DNA from: Spiribacter sp. 2438
Lineage (GTDB): Bacteria; Pseudomonadota; Gammaproteobacteria; Nitrococcales; Nitrococcaceae
Reading direction: 5' to 3'
Length of the DNA stretch: 64,000 bases
Assembly (NCBI RefSeq): GCF_009676705.1
Contig: NZ_CP046046.1
Location: 1 to 64,000, forward strand
Shown here: one piece after another, positions 21,566 to 30,842 of the stretch
Layout: each line of letters opens with the position of its first letter
How positions within the stretch are numbered: position 1 is the first letter of the stretch
Notes under the pieces: generated by a model
What the model saw: the letters and a program-made list of their open reading frames with translations, nothing else
What the model was told of the DNA's origin: nothing
Databases searched by the model: none
Translations under genes and position numbers: made by a program

Positions 21566-22319
21566 GGCCGTGGTGGAGGGCAACGATCCCCCCGCTCAGG
21601 TTGATGAAACCACAGTCCTCGAACCCGGCATCTTCCATCATGGTCAGCAGCGTCTCCTGGTCGGGGTGCATGCGAATGGACTCGGCCAGATAGCGGTAGC
21701 TGTCGGCATCGTCGGCCACCAGGCGTCCCATCAGCGGCAGCACCTGGAATGAATAGGCGTCATACACCGGCTGCAGGGGCTGGAGATACAGCCGGGAGAA
21801 CTCCAGCACCACCAGTTTTCCGCCGGGGCGCAGTGCCTCCCGCATGGCGGCCAGCGCCCGCGGGATGCGGGTGACATTGCGCAGCCCGAAGGCAATGGTG
21901 ATGCGGTCGAAACTCCGGGGCGCGAATGGCAGCTGCTCGGCGTCGGCCAGGGTGTAGTCGAGATTGTCCGCCAAGCCTTCGTTCAGCAGCCGGTCCCGAC
22001 CCTCGTTCAGCATCGCCTCGTTGATGTCGGACACTACCACCCGCCCGTCCTTGCCGACGGTACGGGACAGACCCACGCTGAGATCACCGGTGCCCGCTGC
22101 CAGGTCCAGCACCCGGTGGCCCGGACGGGCGTTCACCAGTCGGAGCGCCTGCTGTTTCCACAGGCGGTGCAGCCCGGCGGACATAACGTCGTTCATGACG
22201 TCGTAACGGGATGCCACCGAGCTGAACACTTCGCCCACCCGACGGGCCTTGTCGCCGGCGGGCACCCGCTGATAACCGAAATCCGCTTCGTCGGCGGTGC
22301 TGTCCTGATCCCGGCTCAT
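21555..22319 (-). CDS. ubiE: Ubiquinone/menaquinone C-methyltransferase UbiE
   Basis: Transfers a methyl group from S-adenosylmethionine to the quinone ring carbon during ubiquinone (and menaquinone) synthesis. The 254-residue class I methyltransferase has YDVMNDVMSAGLHRLWK, the SAM motif LDLAAGTGDLS, the middle motif ITIAFGLRNVTRIP and the C-terminal YRYLAESIRMHPDQETL. It overlaps the DUF971 gene upstream and ubiJ downstream. Confidence 0.97.
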   Translation of the reverse strand: MSRDQDSTADEADFGYQRVPAGDKARRVGEVFSSVASRYDVMNDVMSAGLHRLWKQQALRLVNARPGHRVLDLAAGTGDLSVGLSRTVGKDGRVVVSDINEAMLNEGRDRLLNEGLADNLDYTLADAEQLPFAPRSFDRITIAFGLRNVTRIPRALAAMREALRPGGKLVVLEFSRLYLQPLQPVYDAYSFQVLPLMGRLVADDADSYRYLAESIRMHPDQETLLTMMEDAGFEDCGFINLSGGIVALHHGHVY

Positions 22320-22708
22320 GCTGTGCCTCCGCCGCGATGGGCATATCCGGCCTTGCTGAGGGCATCCAGATAGGCCTGCCAGTATTCTGCCTGGTTGGCA
22401 CCCAGGTCGTAGAGCAGATCCCAGGAGTACAGGCCGGTGTTGTGGCCGTCATCGAAGAAAATCCGCAGGGCGTAATTGCCCACCGGCTCGAGACTCGAGA
22501 TCCCGACGTTTTCCTTGCCCACCTGCAGCACTGCCTGTCCGGGGCCGTGACCGCGGACTTCCGCCGACGGAGAGTGGACCCGGAGGTATTCGGCACTCAG
22601 ATCGAACTGCTCGCCGTCGTCAAAGGTCAGTGCCAGCACCCCGGACCCGCGATGCAGGCGGATGTCCGTGGGCACGCGGCCGGTGTCCTTGCGCTCGGGG
22701 CGTTTCAT
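22316..22708 (-). CDS. DUF971 (GBBH-like N-terminal domain) protein
   Basis: A 130-residue protein of the DUF971 family, whose fold matches the N-terminal domain of gamma-butyrobetaine hydroxylase. The conserved blocks LALTFDDGEQFDLSAEYLRVHSPSAE and FDDGHNTGLYSWDLLYDLG are present. Its function is not established; some relatives are tied to iron-sulphur metabolism. It sits 7 bases after hslU and overlaps ubiE by 4, a neighbourhood common in gammaproteobacteria. Confidence 0.88.
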   Translation of the reverse strand: MKRPERKDTGRVPTDIRLHRGSGVLALTFDDGEQFDLSAEYLRVHSPSAEVRGHGPGQAVLQVGKENVGISSLEPVGNYALRIFFDDGHNTGLYSWDLLYDLGANQAEYWQAYLDALSKAGYAHRGGGTA

Positions 22709-22715
22709 GTAAACC

Positions 22716-24044
22716 TCACAGGATGTAGCGGCTCAGGTCTTCATCCTGGGCCAGGTCCGCCAACTGCTGGTGGACGTAGTCGGCGTCAATGCGCACGGTC
22801 TGGCCGCTGCGGTCCGGCGCCTGAAAAGCGATTTCCTCAAGCAGGCGCTCCATGACGGTGTGCAGCCGGCGAGCGCCGATGTTTTCGGTGCTTTCGTTCA
22901 CCTGCCAGGCGACCTCGGCCAGGCGGGCCACCCCGTCGTCGGTGAACTGCAGCGTTACTCCCTCGGTGGCCAGCAGCGCCTCGTACTGGCGCACCAGGGA
23001 GGCATCGGTGTCGGTGAGGATGCTGGTGAACTCCCGGACGCCCAGGGAATCCAGTTCCACGCGAATGGGCAGTCGGCCCTGCAGCTCCGGGATCAGGTCC
23101 GAGGGCTTGGACAGATGAAAGGCCCCGGAGGCGATGAAGAGAATGTGATCGGTGTTCACCATGCCATGGCGGGTGGACACCGTGCTGCCCTCCACCAGTG
23201 GCAGCAGGTCGCGCTGCACCCCTTCCCGGGAGACATCGCCCCCCGTGCCCTGTTCGGCACGCCGGGCGACCTTGTCGATTTCATCAATAAACACGATCCC
23301 GCTCTGCTCTACCGCCGCAATGGCCTGCTGCTTGATCTCCTCGTCATTGATCAGCCGCGCTGCTTCTTCCTCGCGCAGAACCCGCCAGGCGTCGGCGATC
23401 CGCAGGCGCTGGCGCTGGCTGCGCTGGCCGCCCAGATTCTGGAACATGCCCTGGAGCTGACTGGTGAGCTGCTCCATTCCCGGTGGCGCCATGATGTCCA
23501 TGCCAGCCTGGGGGCCCTGCACTTCAATGTCGATCTCGCGGTCGTCCAGCTCGCCTTCGCGAAGCTTCTTGCGCATTTTCTGGCGGGTGCTCTGCAGGCT
23601 GTCGTCCGCCTCGCCGCCGCCGCCGCGGGCCTGGGGCAGCAGCGCATCGAGGATGCGATCCTCGGCGGCATCTTCGGCCCGGCCGGCCTGACGGGCCATG
23701 GCCTGCTCGCGCACCATCTTGAGGGCATTGTCCGTCAGGTCCCGGATCACCGATTCCACATCCCGCCCCACATAGCCCACTTCAGTGAACTTGGTGGCCT
23801 CGATCTTGATGAAGGGCGCGTTGGCGAGGCGTGCCAGGCGCCGGGCAATCTCCGTTTTGCCCACGCCGGTGGGACCGATCATGAGGATGTTCTTGGGGGT
23901 GATTTCCGGCCGCAGGGTTTCTTCCACCTGTAGACGCCGCCAGCGGTTGCGCAGGGCGTTGGCGACCGCCCGCTTGGCGTCCGCCTGGCCGACGATGTAC
24001 TTGTCCAGCTCCTGGACGATTTCGCGCGGGGTCATTTCGCTCAT
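22716..24044 (-). CDS. hslU: ATP-dependent protease ATPase subunit HslU
   Basis: HslU is the AAA+ unfoldase that feeds substrates into the HslV peptidase. The 442-residue protein has [17 protein letters not shown], Walker A GPTGVGKT at 57-64, the pore motif GYVGRDVES, an inserted I-domain with a Gln/Arg-rich stretch, Walker [12 protein letters not shown] and the C-terminal tail DEDLSRYIL that docks into HslV. Its start overlaps the hslV stop in ATGA. Confidence 0.98.
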   Translation of the reverse strand: MSEMTPREIVQELDKYIVGQADAKRAVANALRNRWRRLQVEETLRPEITPKNILMIGPTGVGKTEIARRLARLANAPFIKIEATKFTEVGYVGRDVESVIRDLTDNALKMVREQAMARQAGRAEDAAEDRILDALLPQARGGGGEADDSLQSTRQKMRKKLREGELDDREIDIEVQGPQAGMDIMAPPGMEQLTSQLQGMFQNLGGQRSQRQRLRIADAWRVLREEEAARLINDEEIKQQAIAAVEQSGIVFIDEIDKVARRAEQGTGGDVSREGVQRDLLPLVEGSTVSTRHGMVNTDHILFIASGAFHLSKPSDLIPELQGRLPIRVELDSLGVREFTSILTDTDASLVRQYEALLATEGVTLQFTDDGVARLAEVAWQVNESTENIGARRLHTVMERLLEEIAFQAPDRSGQTVRIDADYVHQQLADLAQDEDLSRYIL

Positions 24045-24592
24045 GGGCTGCTGTCTTCCCCCAGGGTTTCCACGGTCAGGGTGTGGTTGGTGTAGATGCA
24101 GATGTCGCCGGCAATCCCTAGAGCCCGACGCACCACGGTTTCAGCGTCCAGCGGGGTTTCGTCCACCAGCGCCTGGGCCGCCGCCTGCGCATAGCCGGCT
24201 CCGGAGCCGATGGCCATCAGGTCCCGCTCCGGCTCCACCACATCGCCGTTGCCGGAAATCATCAGCAGGGCCTCACTGTCGGCCACCATCAGCAGCGCTT
24301 CCAGCCGCCGCAGCGCCCGGTCGGAGCGCCAGTCCTTCGCCATCTCTACGGCGGCACGGGTAAGGTTGCCCCGGTGCTTTTCCAGCTGACCCTCGAAGCG
24401 CTCAAATAGCGTGAAGGCGTCGGCGGTGCCGCCGGCAAAACCGGCCAGGACCTGGCCATTGAACAGCCGTCGAACCTTGCGGGCATTGCCCTTCATGATG
24501 GTGTTGCCCAGCGTGACCTGCCCGTCGCCGCCAATGGCAACCTGGCCATGACGACGGACGGCGAGAATGGTGGTGCCCTCAAACTGCTGCAA
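24041..24592 (-). CDS. hslV: ATP-dependent protease peptidase subunit HslV
   Basis: The threonine peptidase of the HslUV protease. I start it at TTG 24592, with GGAG seven bases upstream, giving 183 residues and the N-terminus [16 protein letters not shown]. The catalytic Thr would be Thr7 after removal of a short leader, as in many proteobacterial HslV sequences that carry a few residues before TTI. Gly-rich motifs [24 protein letters not shown] and [18 protein letters not shown] are present. xerC ends 56 bases upstream. Confidence 0.95.
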   Translation of the reverse strand: MQQFEGTTILAVRRHGQVAIGGDGQVTLGNTIMKGNARKVRRLFNGQVLAGFAGGTADAFTLFERFEGQLEKHRGNLTRAAVEMAKDWRSDRALRRLEALLMVADSEALLMISGNGDVVEPERDLMAIGSGAGYAQAAAQALVDETPLDAETVVRRALGIAGDICIYTNHTLTVETLGEDSSP

Positions 24593-24648
24593 GGCTGCTC
24601 TCCGCAATACTGTGAGCCGCGATTCTAACGCAGCTGACGGGGCGGTCG

Positions 24649-25563
24649 TTACCGGCGCCGGGCCCGCGGATGGGCGCGGTCGTAGACCTCCGCCAGGTGC
24701 TGAAAGTCCAGATGGGTGTAAATCTGGGTGGTACTGATGTCGGCATGCCCCAGGAGTTCCTGGACGGCGCGCAGATCGCCGCTGGACTCGAGTAAATGCG
24801 TAGCGAACGCATGCCGCAGCATGTGGGGGTGGACATGCTGGTCCAGGCCGCGGGCCCGTCCCCGCTGATCGAGCCGGGCCTGAATGGCCCGATGGGACAG
24901 CCGCTGCCCGCGGCGGCTGACAAAAAGCGCGGACTCACTGGCCCGCGCCAGTTGCGGGCGCACCACCAGCCACTGGGCCACGGCCCGGCGTGCCTGTCGC
25001 CCCACCGGGACAATGCGGGTGCGGGCACCCTTGCCGGTAATGCGCAGTTCCCGGGGGTCGCCTGCCAGATCCGTCGCCTCCAGACTGGCCACTTCGGCTA
25101 GTCGCAGCCCGGCGCCATAGACCAGTTCAAACAGCGCCTGATCGCGAATGGCCAACGGGTCATCGGCACCGGGGTTTGTGGGCGCGTCCAGCAATTGGGC
25201 GGCCTGGTCCACATCGAGGGTCTCGGGCAGTCTCCGGCGCTGTTTGGGCGCGCGGAGGTCGGCGGCGGGGTCGAAGTCGGCCCGGCCTTCCCGCTGCAGA
25301 TAGCGGTATAGCCCCCGCACCGCCGCAAGGGTCCGCTGCAGCGAGCGGGGGGCCAGGCCCCGGCGATGTTCCCGGGCGATCCAGTCCCGAACCATGGTCG
25401 CCGTCACCTGACGCCAGTCGGTGAGTCCCCGGGCCGTGAGGGACGCCATCAGTCCATCGAGATCGCGCCGGTAATGGCGACGGGTCAGATCGGCGAGGCG
25501 GCGCTCGTCTCGCAGGTGAGCCAGGTAGTCGGCCACGGCGGCCTCCAGCGGCGCCTGGCTCAA
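24649..25563 (-). CDS. xerC: Tyrosine recombinase XerC
   Basis: With XerD, resolves chromosome dimers at dif. The 304-residue protein has an N-terminal SAM-like core-binding domain (about 1-95) and a catalytic domain with all expected residues: Arg in GAGLRLAEV, Lys in GKGARTR, the HMLRH box, the LGHADIS histidine and nucleophilic Tyr in TTQIYTHLD. Placement after DUF484 and dapF is the classic gammaproteobacterial xerC setting. Overlaps DUF484 by 4 bases. Confidence 0.96.
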   Translation of the reverse strand: MSQAPLEAAVADYLAHLRDERRLADLTRRHYRRDLDGLMASLTARGLTDWRQVTATMVRDWIAREHRRGLAPRSLQRTLAAVRGLYRYLQREGRADFDPAADLRAPKQRRRLPETLDVDQAAQLLDAPTNPGADDPLAIRDQALFELVYGAGLRLAEVASLEATDLAGDPRELRITGKGARTRIVPVGRQARRAVAQWLVVRPQLARASESALFVSRRGQRLSHRAIQARLDQRGRARGLDQHVHPHMLRHAFATHLLESSGDLRAVQELLGHADISTTQIYTHLDFQHLAEVYDRAHPRARRR

Positions 25564-26270
25564 CGCGCCTCCCCGTGCAGGGAACGGCGCAGAATCCGGG
25601 CCACCAGCGACCCCAGCTGGCTCAGGAACACCGTCCCCTGATGGTGGGTGTAGCGTTCCGGGTCGCGGCTGCCAATGGCGACAAAGCCGCGCAGGGGCGA
25701 CTCATCCAGCGGGATCACGGCCACCGAGCCCGGGGGTTCGATGTCGGCTTCGAACAGCGGCCCGAAGCAACCCGTGTCATAAACCCCCAGCACCGGCTCG
25801 CTGCCCGGAAAGTGCTCCTCGAGCCGCATCGCCTCGGGGTCATCGGGATCAAGCACCGGCACACTGAGCGTCGGCAAATCCCGGCCCACCAGGTGCACGG
25901 ACACCACATCGGCGCGAAAGTCCTGACGGAGGCCGTCCCTTAGGCTGACCAGCACACCTTCCAGGTCGTCAGCGGCCAGCAGCTCCAGCGTGAAGCGGTG
26001 CAGCTGTTCGGCCAGGCGGTCGTTGTCCCGGGCAATCAGCAGCAACTCGTCCAGGCGGGTGGCGAGTTGCCGGGATTCCTGGCGGAGCAGGGCGACCTGG
26101 TACTCGATCAGGGATCGTGCGCCGTCGCCCACCTGATGGGGGATGTCCAGGGCCGCCAGGGTGTCCGGGTGCCGGCGCAGCAGATCCGGGTGTTCGCGAA
26201 GGAATTCCAGCACCTGACCTTCGTCGAGGCTCGCCGGGGTGTCTGCGGGTTCCGAGTGCTGCTGGGTCAT
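25560..26270 (-). CDS. DUF484 family GAF-like protein
   Basis: A 236-residue cytoplasmic protein of the DUF484 family. An N-terminal helical part contains VLEFLREHPDLLRRHPDTLAAL, followed by a coiled-coil region and a GAF-like domain with SVAVIPLDESPLRGFVAIGSRDPERY. The family is found between dapF and xerC across gammaproteobacteria, and its function is unknown. It overlaps both neighbours by 4 bases. Confidence 0.9.
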   Translation of the reverse strand: MTQQHSEPADTPASLDEGQVLEFLREHPDLLRRHPDTLAALDIPHQVGDGARSLIEYQVALLRQESRQLATRLDELLLIARDNDRLAEQLHRFTLELLAADDLEGVLVSLRDGLRQDFRADVVSVHLVGRDLPTLSVPVLDPDDPEAMRLEEHFPGSEPVLGVYDTGCFGPLFEADIEPPGSVAVIPLDESPLRGFVAIGSRDPERYTHHQGTVFLSQLGSLVARILRRSLHGEAR

Positions 26271-27109
26271 GGATGGTCCGTCACTAACCTGCCGTCAAAG
26301 ACCGTTTCGGCCGGGCCGGTCATCCAGACCGGATGGCCCTCGCCACGCCAGTGTATCACCAGCTCACCGCCGGTCAGGGAAACCGAGACTCGGGGGTCCA
26401 GCCAGCCATTGAGCCGGCCGGCCACCACCGCGGCGCAGGCACCGGTGCCGCAGGCCGGGGTCTCGCCGGCGCCCCGCTCGAAGACCCGCAGTCGGATAAG
26501 GTCGGCAGCGACCACTTCCATGAAGCCGACGTTAACGCGATTCGGGAAAGCGGGGTGATTTTCCAGTGCCGGGCCGAGGGTGGTCACGGGAGCATGGCGG
26601 ACCTCGTCCACCCGAATGACCGCGTGGGGATTGCCCATGGACACCACCATGGCCTCCACCGCCTGGTCATTGACCGGCAGGGGGTAGGACAAGGCTCGAT
26701 GATCGGCATGGAAGGGGATGGCAGCGGGCTCCAGAATGGGCGAGCCCATGTCCACCTGCATGGCGCCATCTTCCCCGGGCACCACCCGGGTCAGGCGGCC
26801 GTCCCGGGTTTCCAGGGTCACCGGTCGCTGGTCCACCAGGCCCTGATCCATCAGGAAACGGGCCATGCAACGCACTCCGTTGCCGCAGTGCTCCACTTCG
26901 CTGCCATCGGCGTTCCAGATCCGGTATCCGAAATCCGCTTCAGGCCGGGTGGCGGGCTCGGCCAGCAACACCTGGTCGCAGCCAATGCCCCGACGGCGAT
27001 CAGCAATGGCGCGGACGCGGTCGGAGCCCATGGGGCACGGCTGGCGCACTGCCTCCAGCACCACGAAGTCGTTGCCGAGGCCCTGCATTTTGGTGAACGC
27101 CAGGCTCAT
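26267..27109 (-). CDS. dapF: Diaminopimelate epimerase
   Basis: Converts LL- to meso-diaminopimelate for lysine and peptidoglycan. The 280-residue enzyme begins MSLAFTKMQGLGNDFVVL and holds the two catalytic cysteines, Cys75 in EHCGNGVRC and the second in TPACGTGACA. The ATG overlaps the lysA stop in ATGA; an open frame further upstream belongs to lysA sequence and is not coding in this frame. Confidence 0.97.
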   Translation of the reverse strand: MSLAFTKMQGLGNDFVVLEAVRQPCPMGSDRVRAIADRRRGIGCDQVLLAEPATRPEADFGYRIWNADGSEVEHCGNGVRCMARFLMDQGLVDQRPVTLETRDGRLTRVVPGEDGAMQVDMGSPILEPAAIPFHADHRALSYPLPVNDQAVEAMVVSMGNPHAVIRVDEVRHAPVTTLGPALENHPAFPNRVNVGFMEVVAADLIRLRVFERGAGETPACGTGACAAVVAGRLNGWLDPRVSVSLTGGELVIHWRGEGHPVWMTGPAETVFDGRLVTDHP

Positions 27110-28350
27110 GGCCGGTCCAGAAGATGTTCGCCGCGCCAGAGTTCGGCGATGGTCTCCCGCTCGCGGATCAGATGCGCCTGATCGCCATCCACCAGCACCT
27201 CGGCGGGCCGTGGCCGGGCGTTGTACTGGGAGGCCATCACGAAGCCGTAGGCGCCGGCGCCGTAAATGGCCAGCAGGCTGTCCGGCTGGAGTGCCAGGGC
27301 ACGCTCCCGCCCCAGCACATCGGCGGTCTCGCACACCGGCCCCACCACGTCGTATACCCGGGGTTCGGTGTCCGGCGACGCCACCGGTTCGATGCGCTGC
27401 CAGGCGTCGTAGAGCGCCGGTCGCAGCAGGTCGGTCATGGCGGCGTCGACAATGGCAAAGTCCCGGTGCCCGGGCTTGAGGTATTCCACCCGGGTCACCA
27501 GCAGGCCGGCCTCGCCCACCAGGGCTCGCCCCGGCTCCATGAGCAGGCGCAAGTTGCGGTCCCCGATCAGCGGCGCCAGTGACTCGCCCAGTTCCGCCGG
27601 CGTGGGCGGGTGTTCGTCCTGGTAACGAATGCCCAGCCCCCCGCCGATGTCCAGATGTTCGATCGGTATGCCGCGCTCGTCCAGCCGGTCCACCAGTGCG
27701 AGGCTGCGGGAAAGCGCGTCCGCCAGAGGCTCCAGCTCGGTGAGCTGAGAGCCGATGTGAAAGTCCAGTCCGGTGATCCGGATGCCCGGCAGGCTGGCGG
27801 CCCGCGCGTACACCGCCTCGGCCCGGTGGATGTCGATGCCGAACTTGTTGTCCCGCAGGCCGGTGGAAATATAGGGGTGGGTGCGGGCGTCCACGTCGGG
27901 GTTCACTCGCAGCGACACCGGCGCCTGCACGCCGCGGGCGCAGGCCACGGCGTCAAGCCGCTCCAGCTCCGCTTCGGACTCGACGTTGAACGCCAGAATG
28001 CCGACGTCCAGCGCCCGCTCCATTTCATCGACCCGCTTGCCCACGCCGGAGAAGACCACCCGCTGTGGATCACCGCCGGCCTGAAGGACCCGTTCCAGCT
28101 CGCCTACCGAAACGATGTCGAAGCCGCTGCCCAGCCGTGCCAGCAGTTGCAGAATCGCCAGGCTGCCATTGGCCTTGACGGCGTAGCAGACCAGATGATC
28201 CCGGTCCGGGAAGGCGGCGTCATAGGCCCTGAAGGCGGTTTCGATGGACTGCCGCGAGTACACGTACAGCGGCGTGCCGAACTGCTCGGCCAGGCTTTCC
28301 ACCGAATGATTTTCGACCTGCAGGTGGCCGTTTTGCCGGGTGATGCTCAC
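27106..28350 (-). CDS. lysA: Diaminopimelate decarboxylase
   Basis: PLP enzyme for the last step of lysine synthesis. The 414-residue product has the PLP lysine (Lys59 in CYAVKAN), HIGSQL, the GGGLGIRY glycine loop, MEPGRALVGEAG and the substrate/dimer motif GPVCETADVLG with GAYGFVMASQYN near the end. The start is GTG at 28350 with GGAG seven bases upstream, overlapping the lptM stop as GTGA. Confidence 0.96.
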   Translation of the reverse strand: MSITRQNGHLQVENHSVESLAEQFGTPLYVYSRQSIETAFRAYDAAFPDRDHLVCYAVKANGSLAILQLLARLGSGFDIVSVGELERVLQAGGDPQRVVFSGVGKRVDEMERALDVGILAFNVESEAELERLDAVACARGVQAPVSLRVNPDVDARTHPYISTGLRDNKFGIDIHRAEAVYARAASLPGIRITGLDFHIGSQLTELEPLADALSRSLALVDRLDERGIPIEHLDIGGGLGIRYQDEHPPTPAELGESLAPLIGDRNLRLLMEPGRALVGEAGLLVTRVEYLKPGHRDFAIVDAAMTDLLRPALYDAWQRIEPVASPDTEPRVYDVVGPVCETADVLGRERALALQPDSLLAIYGAGAYGFVMASQYNARPRPAEVLVDGDQAHLIRERETIAELWRGEHLLDRP

Positions 28351-28463
28351 GGGGCCGCTCCGGTGGTCCGGGTCGCGGGCAGCTCCAGATCGCCCTTGAC
28401 GCCACAGCCGGCAAGGCCGATGACAACGGCAATCAGCAGGACTCGGAGTCCGTGGCTGGTCAT
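28347..28463 (-). CDS. lptM: Small LPS-assembly lipoprotein LptM (YifL family)
   Basis: A 38-residue lipoprotein: basic/hydrophobic signal RVLLIAVVIGLAG followed by the lipobox LAGC (Cys20) and the family motif CGVKGDLELP right after it. LptM stabilises the oxidised LptDE translocon in E. coli. AGGAGA precedes the ATG by 6 bases, and the stop overlaps the lysA start. It lies directly before lysA-dapF, as yifL lies before dapF in E. coli. It is too short for many gene finders, but lipobox, ribosome site and context all agree. Confidence 0.88.
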   Translation of the reverse strand: MTSHGLRVLLIAVVIGLAGCGVKGDLELPATRTTGAAP

Positions 28464-28491
28464 GGTCGATCTCCTGCACGCAAGGATCGCC

Positions 28492-28497
28492 AGTATA
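28492..28497 (-). promoter_or_regulatory. Candidate -10 box for the lptM-lysA operon
   Basis: TATACT on the minus strand, 29 bases before the lptM ATG. The -35 region is weak (no good match at 17 bases). It would drive the long minus-strand run from lptM towards ubiB. Confidence 0.35.
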
Positions 28498-28581
28498 GCG
28501 ATTGTGGTCGGCGTTTTCGGCCCCCCGACGCTGCGGTAGGCTGACGCATTGTTCTGACCATCAGCACCGGGAGCATGACCC

Positions 28582-29253
28582 ATGGCGCAGACGTTGCTTG
28601 AGACGGTAGAGACCGGGCCGGAGGACGCTCGCCACACGGTGCTCTGGTTACACGGCCTGGGGGCGAACGGCCACGACTTCGAGCCCATCGTGCCCGAGCT
28701 CGGCCTGCCGCCGTCGGCGTCGGTCCGGTTTGTTTTCCCCCACGCGCCGCAGCAGCCGGTGACCCTGAACGGGGGCATGACCATGCCGGCGTGGTATGAC
28801 GTTTACGGACTGGAAGCGGGCACGCCTCAAGACGAACGGGGGCTTGACCGGGCCGCCGAGTGGGTCAGCGATCTCATTGACCGCGAGGCCCGGCGGGGGG
28901 TGCCGGCGGAGCGGCTGGTGCTGGCGGGGTTTTCCCAGGGCGGTGCGGTGGCGCTCCATGCCGGGCTGCGTTTCAGCGGCGGGCTGGCGGGCATCATGGG
29001 CCTGTCCACTTATCTGCCACTGCGGGATCACCTGGCCCAGGCCCGGGCGGCGGCCAACCGCGACACGCCGATATTCCTCGCCCACGGGCACCAGGATCCG
29101 GTGCTCGGGTTCGACCTGGGCGTGGCCTCCAGGGACGCCCTGCAGGCCCTGGGGCATCCGGTGGAGTGGCACGAGTACCCGATGGCTCACCAGGTCTGTC
29201 TGGAGGAGATTCGGGACATCGGCACCTGGCTGGGGCGGGTCCTGGGCCTCTAG
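28582..29253 (+). CDS. Alpha/beta-hydrolase carboxylesterase (phospholipase/carboxylesterase family)
   Basis: A 223-residue cytoplasmic serine esterase of the family that includes Pseudomonas carboxylesterase II and eukaryotic acyl-protein thioesterase. Motifs: [12 protein letters not shown] oxyanion region, nucleophile Ser118 in [10 protein letters not shown], Asp in HGHQDPVLG and His in [12 protein letters not shown]. The natural substrate cannot be read from sequence. It stands alone on the plus strand; its stop interlocks with that of argH in CTAG. Confidence 0.92.
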   Translation: MAQTLLETVETGPEDARHTVLWLHGLGANGHDFEPIVPELGLPPSASVRFVFPHAPQQPVTLNGGMTMPAWYDVYGLEAGTPQDERGLDRAAEWVSDLIDREARRGVPAERLVLAGFSQGGAVALHAGLRFSGGLAGIMGLSTYLPLRDHLAQARAAANRDTPIFLAHGHQDPVLGFDLGVASRDALQALGHPVEWHEYPMAHQVCLEEIRDIGTWLGRVLGL

Positions 29254-30662
29254 ACGCTGCCGCCCCGGGCGTCTGTCTTCAGACGGGCGCGGGCCGCAGC
29301 GATCTGTTTCCGAACCTGATCCGGCGCGGTGCCGCCGAAGTGGTCCCGAGCCGCCACCGAACCCTCGACGGTCAGAAATTCGAAGACATCCCCCGTAATC
29401 GCATCGGAAAACTGCTGCAGCTCCGCGAGCTCCATATCCGCCAGGTCACGACCGGTCTGGACCCCCAGTGCCACGGCCTGGCCGACAATCTCGTGGGCAT
29501 CCCGGAACGGCACGCCGCGCCGGACCAGATAATCCGCCAGATCCGTTGCCGTGGAAAAGCCGGTGCGCGCGGCCTCCCGGGTTCGCTCCCGATCGACCAC
29601 CAGTGCCGGCACCATGTCGGCGAAGGCCCGCAGACTGTCCCGCAGCGCGTCGGCGGCGTCGAACAGCGGCTCCTTGTCCTCCTGATTGTCCCGGTTATAG
29701 GCCAGTGGCTGGCCTTTCATCAGGGTCAGCAGGGTGTTCAAAGCGCCATGAACCCGGGCGCTCTTGCCCCGGACCAGCTCCGCCACATCCGGATTTTTCT
29801 TCTGCGGCATGATGGAACTGCCGGTGCAGAAGCGATCCGGCAGATCAATAAAGCCGGTGATCGGCGAGGCCCAGATCACCAGTTCCTCCGCCATGCGTGA
29901 CAGATGAGTCATGGCCAGAGCGGCCGCCGAGACGAACTCGATGGCGAAGTCCCGATCCGAAACCGCATCCAGCGAGTTGCGGGTGGGCGCGTCAAAGCCC
30001 AGCTCGGTGCAGGTCTGATCCCGGTTGATGGGGAAGGTGGTGCCCGCCAGTGCCGCGGATCCCAGCGGCATCTGATTGGTGCGCACCCGGGCATCCAGCA
30101 GGCGGGACTCGTCACGCACCAGCATTTCGTACCAGGCCAGCATGTGATGACCGAAGCTCACCGGCTGGGCCACCTGCAGGTGGGTGAAGCCGGGCATGAT
30201 GGTGTCCGCCTCCTGATCCGCCAGATCCACAAGACCGGCCTGAAACCGCCGCAGCAGGCCGACGCAGGCGTCGATTTCCGCCCGCAGCCAGAGGCGGACA
30301 TCAGTGGCGATCTGGTCGTTGCGGGAACGCCCGGTGTGCAGCCGTTTGCCGGCATCGCCTATTCGCTCGGTGAGCCGGGCCTCGATGTTCATGTGGACGT
30401 CTTCGAGGGCCGGATCCCAGGGGAAGTCCCCCGCCTCGATTTCCACCGCAATGGCGTCCAGCCCTTCGATGATGGCGCGGGCATCCGCCGGGGTCAGGAC
30501 CCCCTGGTCCGCGAGCATGCGGGCGTGGGCTTTCGAGCCGCGGATGTCCTCCCGAAACAGGCGCCGGTCGTAGTGCTCCGAGGCCGTGAACGCCGTCACG
30601 AATTCGTCCGTGGCTTCGCTGAAACGCCCGCTCCAGAGTGCTTTGTTGTCCGCCTTGCTCAT
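29250..30662 (-). CDS. argH: Argininosuccinate lyase
   Basis: Splits argininosuccinate to arginine and fumarate, the last step of arginine synthesis. The 470-residue enzyme shows [27 protein letters not shown], the [14 protein letters not shown] histidine block and the superfamily signature [13 protein letters not shown] start at ATG 30662 (MSKADNK); an ATG three codons upstream is possible. A promoter with an extended -10 lies 34 bases upstream. In pseudomonads argH is followed divergently by algZ-algR; here algR is next and algZ is missing. Confidence 0.96.
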   Translation of the reverse strand: MSKADNKALWSGRFSEATDEFVTAFTASEHYDRRLFREDIRGSKAHARMLADQGVLTPADARAIIEGLDAIAVEIEAGDFPWDPALEDVHMNIEARLTERIGDAGKRLHTGRSRNDQIATDVRLWLRAEIDACVGLLRRFQAGLVDLADQEADTIMPGFTHLQVAQPVSFGHHMLAWYEMLVRDESRLLDARVRTNQMPLGSAALAGTTFPINRDQTCTELGFDAPTRNSLDAVSDRDFAIEFVSAAALAMTHLSRMAEELVIWASPITGFIDLPDRFCTGSSIMPQKKNPDVAELVRGKSARVHGALNTLLTLMKGQPLAYNRDNQEDKEPLFDAADALRDSLRAFADMVPALVVDRERTREAARTGFSTATDLADYLVRRGVPFRDAHEIVGQAVALGVQTGRDLADMELAELQQFSDAITGDVFEFLTVEGSVAARDHFGGTAPDQVRKQIAAARARLKTDARGGSV

Positions 30663-30695
30663 GCTGGTCATCCAACGCCGGGGTGAGATCGGCGA

Positions 30696-30704
30696 AGTAT
30701 AGCA
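30696..30704 (-). promoter_or_regulatory. Extended -10 promoter of argH
   Basis: TGCTATACT on the minus strand: extended TG element plus a five-of-six -10 hexamer, ending 34 bases before the argH start. Transcription would begin near 30689. Confidence 0.5.
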
Positions 30705-30787
30705 GCCGCTTTCCATTCGTCGGATCGCGCCGGATGTGAACCGTTTGGCGGCGGCCGCCGCCGGCTTTGCGCATGCTCGGTCAGCCC

Positions 30788-30808
30788 GGTTCCGAAGGAA
30801 TCGGAACC
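30788..30808. repeat. Inverted repeat upstream of the algR-like gene
   Basis: GGTTCCGA and TCGGAACC form perfect 8-base arms around AGGAA. The repeat ends 34 bases before the ATG of the AlgR-like gene, with no T run after it, so it looks more like an operator or a leader hairpin than a terminator. Confidence 0.5.
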
Positions 30809-30842
30809 CGATGTCCTTTCAACTTGATCAAGGAGGTTGTGT

